Assembly: GCA_015478945.1 (NCBI GenBank) | Contig: JABUQX010002599.1 | Span: 1-20,999 of the forward strand | Direction: 5' to 3' | DNA: 20,999 bases | DNA from: Trachelipus rathkii | Taxonomy: Eukaryota > Arthropoda > Malacostraca > Isopoda > Trachelipodidae | Shown: piece after piece, positions 18,948-20,999 of the stretch | Position numbering within the stretch: position 1 is the stretch's first letter | Layout: the number at the start of each line of letters is the position of its first letter | Notes under the pieces: generated by a model | Seen by the model: only the letters and a program-made list of their open reading frames with translations | What the model was told of the DNA's origin: nothing | Databases searched by the model: none | Position numbers and translations under genes: made by a program

Positions 18948-18960
18948 TGTAATAAGTTAA
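18948..18960. repeat. Target-site duplication of LINE copy C, 5' side
   Basis: TGTAATAAGTTAA, identical to 17,415-17,427. Joining the flanks at one copy of this 13-mer rebuilds a continuous AT-rich target: the TTTTG that precedes the left copy and the CAAGCTGAAG that follows the right copy. Confidence 0.8.
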
Positions 18961-19157
18961 CAAGCTGAAGACTTTATGCTGAATAAAAGTTTGAAATCAC
19001 AATGTTTATTTCTTGAATACAATTTTCTAAAGCTTTAAGTATATGATAATTAATTTATGAAGTGTCCCCACCCACCCAAATTTCGATTAAATGTATTGTA
19101 CCAGTAAAATAATGATGATGATAATATCAATTGGTTAACCAATCCGAAAGTCTAACA
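18961..19157. other. Unassigned flank of the LINE block
   Basis: AT-rich unique sequence with a short (ATG/ATA)n stretch at about 19,112-19,123. It is the pre-insertion flank on the 5' side of copies B and C. No gene is seen. Confidence 0.4.
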
Positions 19158-19225
19158 AGTGTATATATTATATTAATAATAATATATATATTTTATTTAT
19201 TATATTATATATTATAAGATTATAA
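19158..19225. repeat. Short AT microsatellite
   Basis: TATATTAATAATAATATATA and TTATTATATTATA units. No coding signal. Confidence 0.8.
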
Positions 19226-19299
19226 TGAATAATTAGCATTTTTGAAGTATTGCCCCCCCAACGAGAAAACCTATAGGACGTAGTAATATCGGTTTCGAC

Positions 19300-19349
19300 G
19301 GATGACCGGATAGTCAAAAGATTGCTGGATGCTGGTTATCCGGCCATCC
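19300..19349. repeat. Inverted repeat, potential hairpin
   Basis: GGATGACCGGATA (19,300-19,312) and TATCCGGCCATCC (19,337-19,349) are reverse complements except for one transition (12 of 13), separated by 24 bases. The pair sits in a 120-base GC-richer island between two AT microsatellites. It could be the relic of a small palindromic element or a chance hairpin. No associated gene. Confidence 0.55.
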
Positions 19350-19351
19350 CC

Positions 19352-19456
19352 TAATATATTAATATAATATATATTATTATTAATTATATATATTATATAA
19401 TATTATATATCTATATTATATATTTATTATAATTTAATATATATATTGATATATTT
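19352..19456. repeat. (AT)n microsatellite
   Basis: ATATATTATTATTAATTATATATA-type units. No coding signal. Confidence 0.85.
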
Positions 19457-19499
19457 CAAACTATTAAATATAATGTTCGTTTTCTTCTATATCTGTGGG

Positions 19500-20045
19500 A
19501 TTGTGTTTCCAGTAGTTGGCTGCTTATTTTGATGCGTAAGCACTGGGTGTTAGCTCCTTTGCCAGGTTAGTCTAGCCAACTCAGAACATTGATAATTTTA
19601 TATTTTCATGTTTAAGATTAGTGGTAATCTTCAGCTTCCTTCTGATTACAATATGTACTCGAACTTTAAATTTTATATTGTTGATTGGTAGATATGTCTT
19701 TTTAGTTATTTTCTCATTACATCTGGTCAACTCAGGACATTTAATATCTTTTATTTCAGTTTAGATGTGTATCTTAAGTTTTTTAATAATGTCATAATTA
19801 CTAGAACATTTTATAATTTTATATTTGATGCGTAGCATTTGTGTGCTTTTTAGGCTTCCTATTAATTACATCATTGTCACATCGAACATTTAATATAATT
19901 TTAATTTTGATGCGTGAGGCATATGACTTTGTAAGTTTCGATTTCATGTTAATCATAGCACACATAGAACATTTAATTTATTTTTTTGTTCATTTTAGCA
20001 GGTGTGAATTTCTGTTCTTTTGATTAACTATAGTCACCGATTCGA
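19500..20045. repeat. Diverged tandem repeat (period ~75-82 bp), left block
   Basis: Successive AT-rich units share the pattern GAACATTTAAT...TTTTATATTTTGATGCGTAGCA...CTTTTTAGGCTTC...ATTACATC. GATGCGT occurs at 19,531, 19,827 and 19,909. Decayed equivalents occur near 19,604 (CATGTTTAAG), 19,680 (GATTGGTAGATATG) and 19,757 (AGATGTGTAT), giving spacings of roughly 73-82 bases. Indels between units are frequent. Open frames across it are accidental. It has the form of a satellite or minisatellite and no family name is known to me. Confidence 0.7.
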
Positions 20046-20060
20046 AATTTAAATAATTTC

Positions 20061-20330
20061 TTTTTTTTTTTTTTTTTACTTTTCATTAGGTATATTATTT
20101 TCCTTTATGGATTGTTCGGATCCTGATCTAAAGAACAACCCTCATAATGTTTCCTTTTCGTGTTCTTCGAACCCTGACAGTTTTAGTATGCTTAAACCTA
20201 TTTTGATCTGTCTATCCAGTCCATTGTGGTACTTTCCGGAGTCTCTGAGATGTTTTTTAGGCTCTTTTTTATTGTTCCCGAGGCACCCACAATCACTGGA
20301 ACTATTTTTATCTTGTTCAATTCCTTAGTG
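20061..20330 (-). mobile_element. Retroelement 3' fragment with poly(A), inserted in the tandem repeat
   Basis: On the - strand ELNKIKIVPVIVGASGTIKK (VPVIVGASGTI at 20,270-20,302), then SLKNISE, and after a frame change IKIGLSILKLSGFEE, are read from 20,329 downward. The K(V/I)VP(V/I)VVGALGTIxKxL motif is a conserved C-terminal block of a family of retrotransposon-like RT proteins in invertebrates and fish, followed by a block around LLGSARILRKVL; the present sequence fits that with decay. A T17 run at 20,061-20,077 is its poly(A) tail on the - strand. The fragment covers only about 75 codons plus 3' UTR and interrupts the 75-82 bp tandem repeat, which resumes at 20,331. No clear target duplication is seen. 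Open frames on the + strand here (20,107-20,328, 20,226-20,456) are shadows. Confidence 0.65.
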
Positions 20331-20999
20331 TATTTTGATGCGTACGCATATGACTTTTTAAGCTATCTTTCTCTTACACTATGTCTCCAGAAATTTAAAT
20401 ATTTTATTTTTGATGCGTGTATGTCTTTTTACGCTTCTTTTCTTACTCATAGGTAACATGTTTAAATTAAGGTTTCCAAAGTAAGATGGTATCTTAGCTT
20501 TTGGAGTTATTTATCTTTTAAGAAACTTTAATTTTATATTTGATGCGTAGATGTTGCTTTAGGCTTCTTATTAATTACATCAGGTCCCATCGAATTTATA
20601 TTTATTTTCAGGGTGAGCATATGCTTTAGTTTCGTTGATTCTCTTTCTGAACATTTAATTTTTTATAATTTTAGATGCTAGATGGTGTAATCTTAGTGTT
20701 ATCCAAAGAAAGTTCCATGGAGAATTTATGAATTTTTATATTTTTATGCTTTAAGATGTGTACTTATTACGCTTCCTTTTGTTACTCATGTCAACTAACA
20801 TTAAATAATTTATATTTGTGCGTCAGCATTTTGTCCTTTTTGTTCTTCTGATCTACCTATAGCACATCAGAACATTTATATTTTATATTTTGAATGCGTA
20901 GCATGATGTTGTTTCTAGTTATTGTGTATAATCTAGTCCATCAGAACATTAATAATTTCAATATTTTGTGCGTAATATGTCTTCTATTATTTCTTTTTT
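20331..20999. repeat. Diverged tandem repeat (period ~75-82 bp), right block
   Basis: Continuation of the left block. The GATGCGT landmark occurs at 20,337, 20,412 and 20,542, with decayed versions near 20,673 (TTAGATGCTAGATGG), 20,745 (TTATGCTTTAAGATGTG), 20,817 (TTGTGCGTCAGCAT), 20,892 (GAATGCGTAGCAT) and 20,968 (TTGTGCGTAATATG). Spacings are close to 75 or to multiples with missing units. CAGAACATT precedes several units. The array runs to the window end, so its total length is unknown. Confidence 0.7.

Noticed and set aside
19500..20999. Regularly spaced repeat as a CRISPR array
   Set aside because: Units are diverged throughout with no invariant repeat and unique spacer alternation, and the context is eukaryotic.

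Overview
The window looks like repeat-dense nuclear DNA of an arthropod, most likely a decapod crustacean of the penaeid shrimp type. Three things suggest this. Very long, impure (AT)n/(TAA)n microsatellites occur every 1-3 kb. There is no bacterial-style gene packing and no open frame longer than about 150 codons. Almost every stretch outside the microsatellites that can be read as protein is a broken remnant of transposon families that I recall from decapod and other arthropod genomes. I find no intact host gene, RNA gene, CRISPR array or bacterial operon. The species assignment is inference from repeat content and was not tested.

Left part (1-3,760): AT microsatellite, then two separate fragments of one uncharacterised arthropod repeat protein family. 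Its C-terminal end is on the + strand at about 868-1,262 and its N-terminal end is on the - strand at about 1,596-1,745. A remnant of a hAT/ZMYM-like transposase (TTF-type zinc finger plus start of the DUF4371 region) lies on the - strand at about 2,638-3,135.

Middle (3,760-13,860): microsatellites and poly-T tracts separate three pieces of one non-LTR retrotransposon (LINE) family, called LINE-1x here only as a label. They are a - strand RT-to-3' end piece (about 5,000-6,190, catalytic YVDD), a + strand linker/RT N-terminus (about 6,880-7,500) and a + strand RT-to-C-terminus piece (about 9,245-10,830 or further, catalytic YADD). A weak piggyBac-like C-terminal remnant sits at 13,070-13,389 (-).

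Right part (13,856-18,960): a GC-richer block made of three - strand copies of a second LINE family that carries an RNase H domain (I/Jockey-like). Copy A (13,856-about 15,990) has RT motifs, RNase H, C-terminal zinc-knuckle region, 3' UTR and poly(A). Copy B (about 16,020-17,410) has RT motif A through RNase H and joins directly to A. Copy C (17,428-18,947) is a 5'-truncated insertion with a poly(A) tail, flanked by a perfect 13-bp target-site duplication.

Right end (19,160-20,999): AT microsatellites, a short hairpin-forming segment, and a diverged AT-rich tandem repeat (period roughly 75-82 bp, landmark TTTGATGCGTA). This repeat is interrupted by a - strand retroelement 3' fragment with a poly(A) tail.

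The elements do not act together as a system. All coding remnants carry frameshifts and stops, and the frequency of 1-nt indels leaves open that part of the damage is long-read sequencing error rather than decay.
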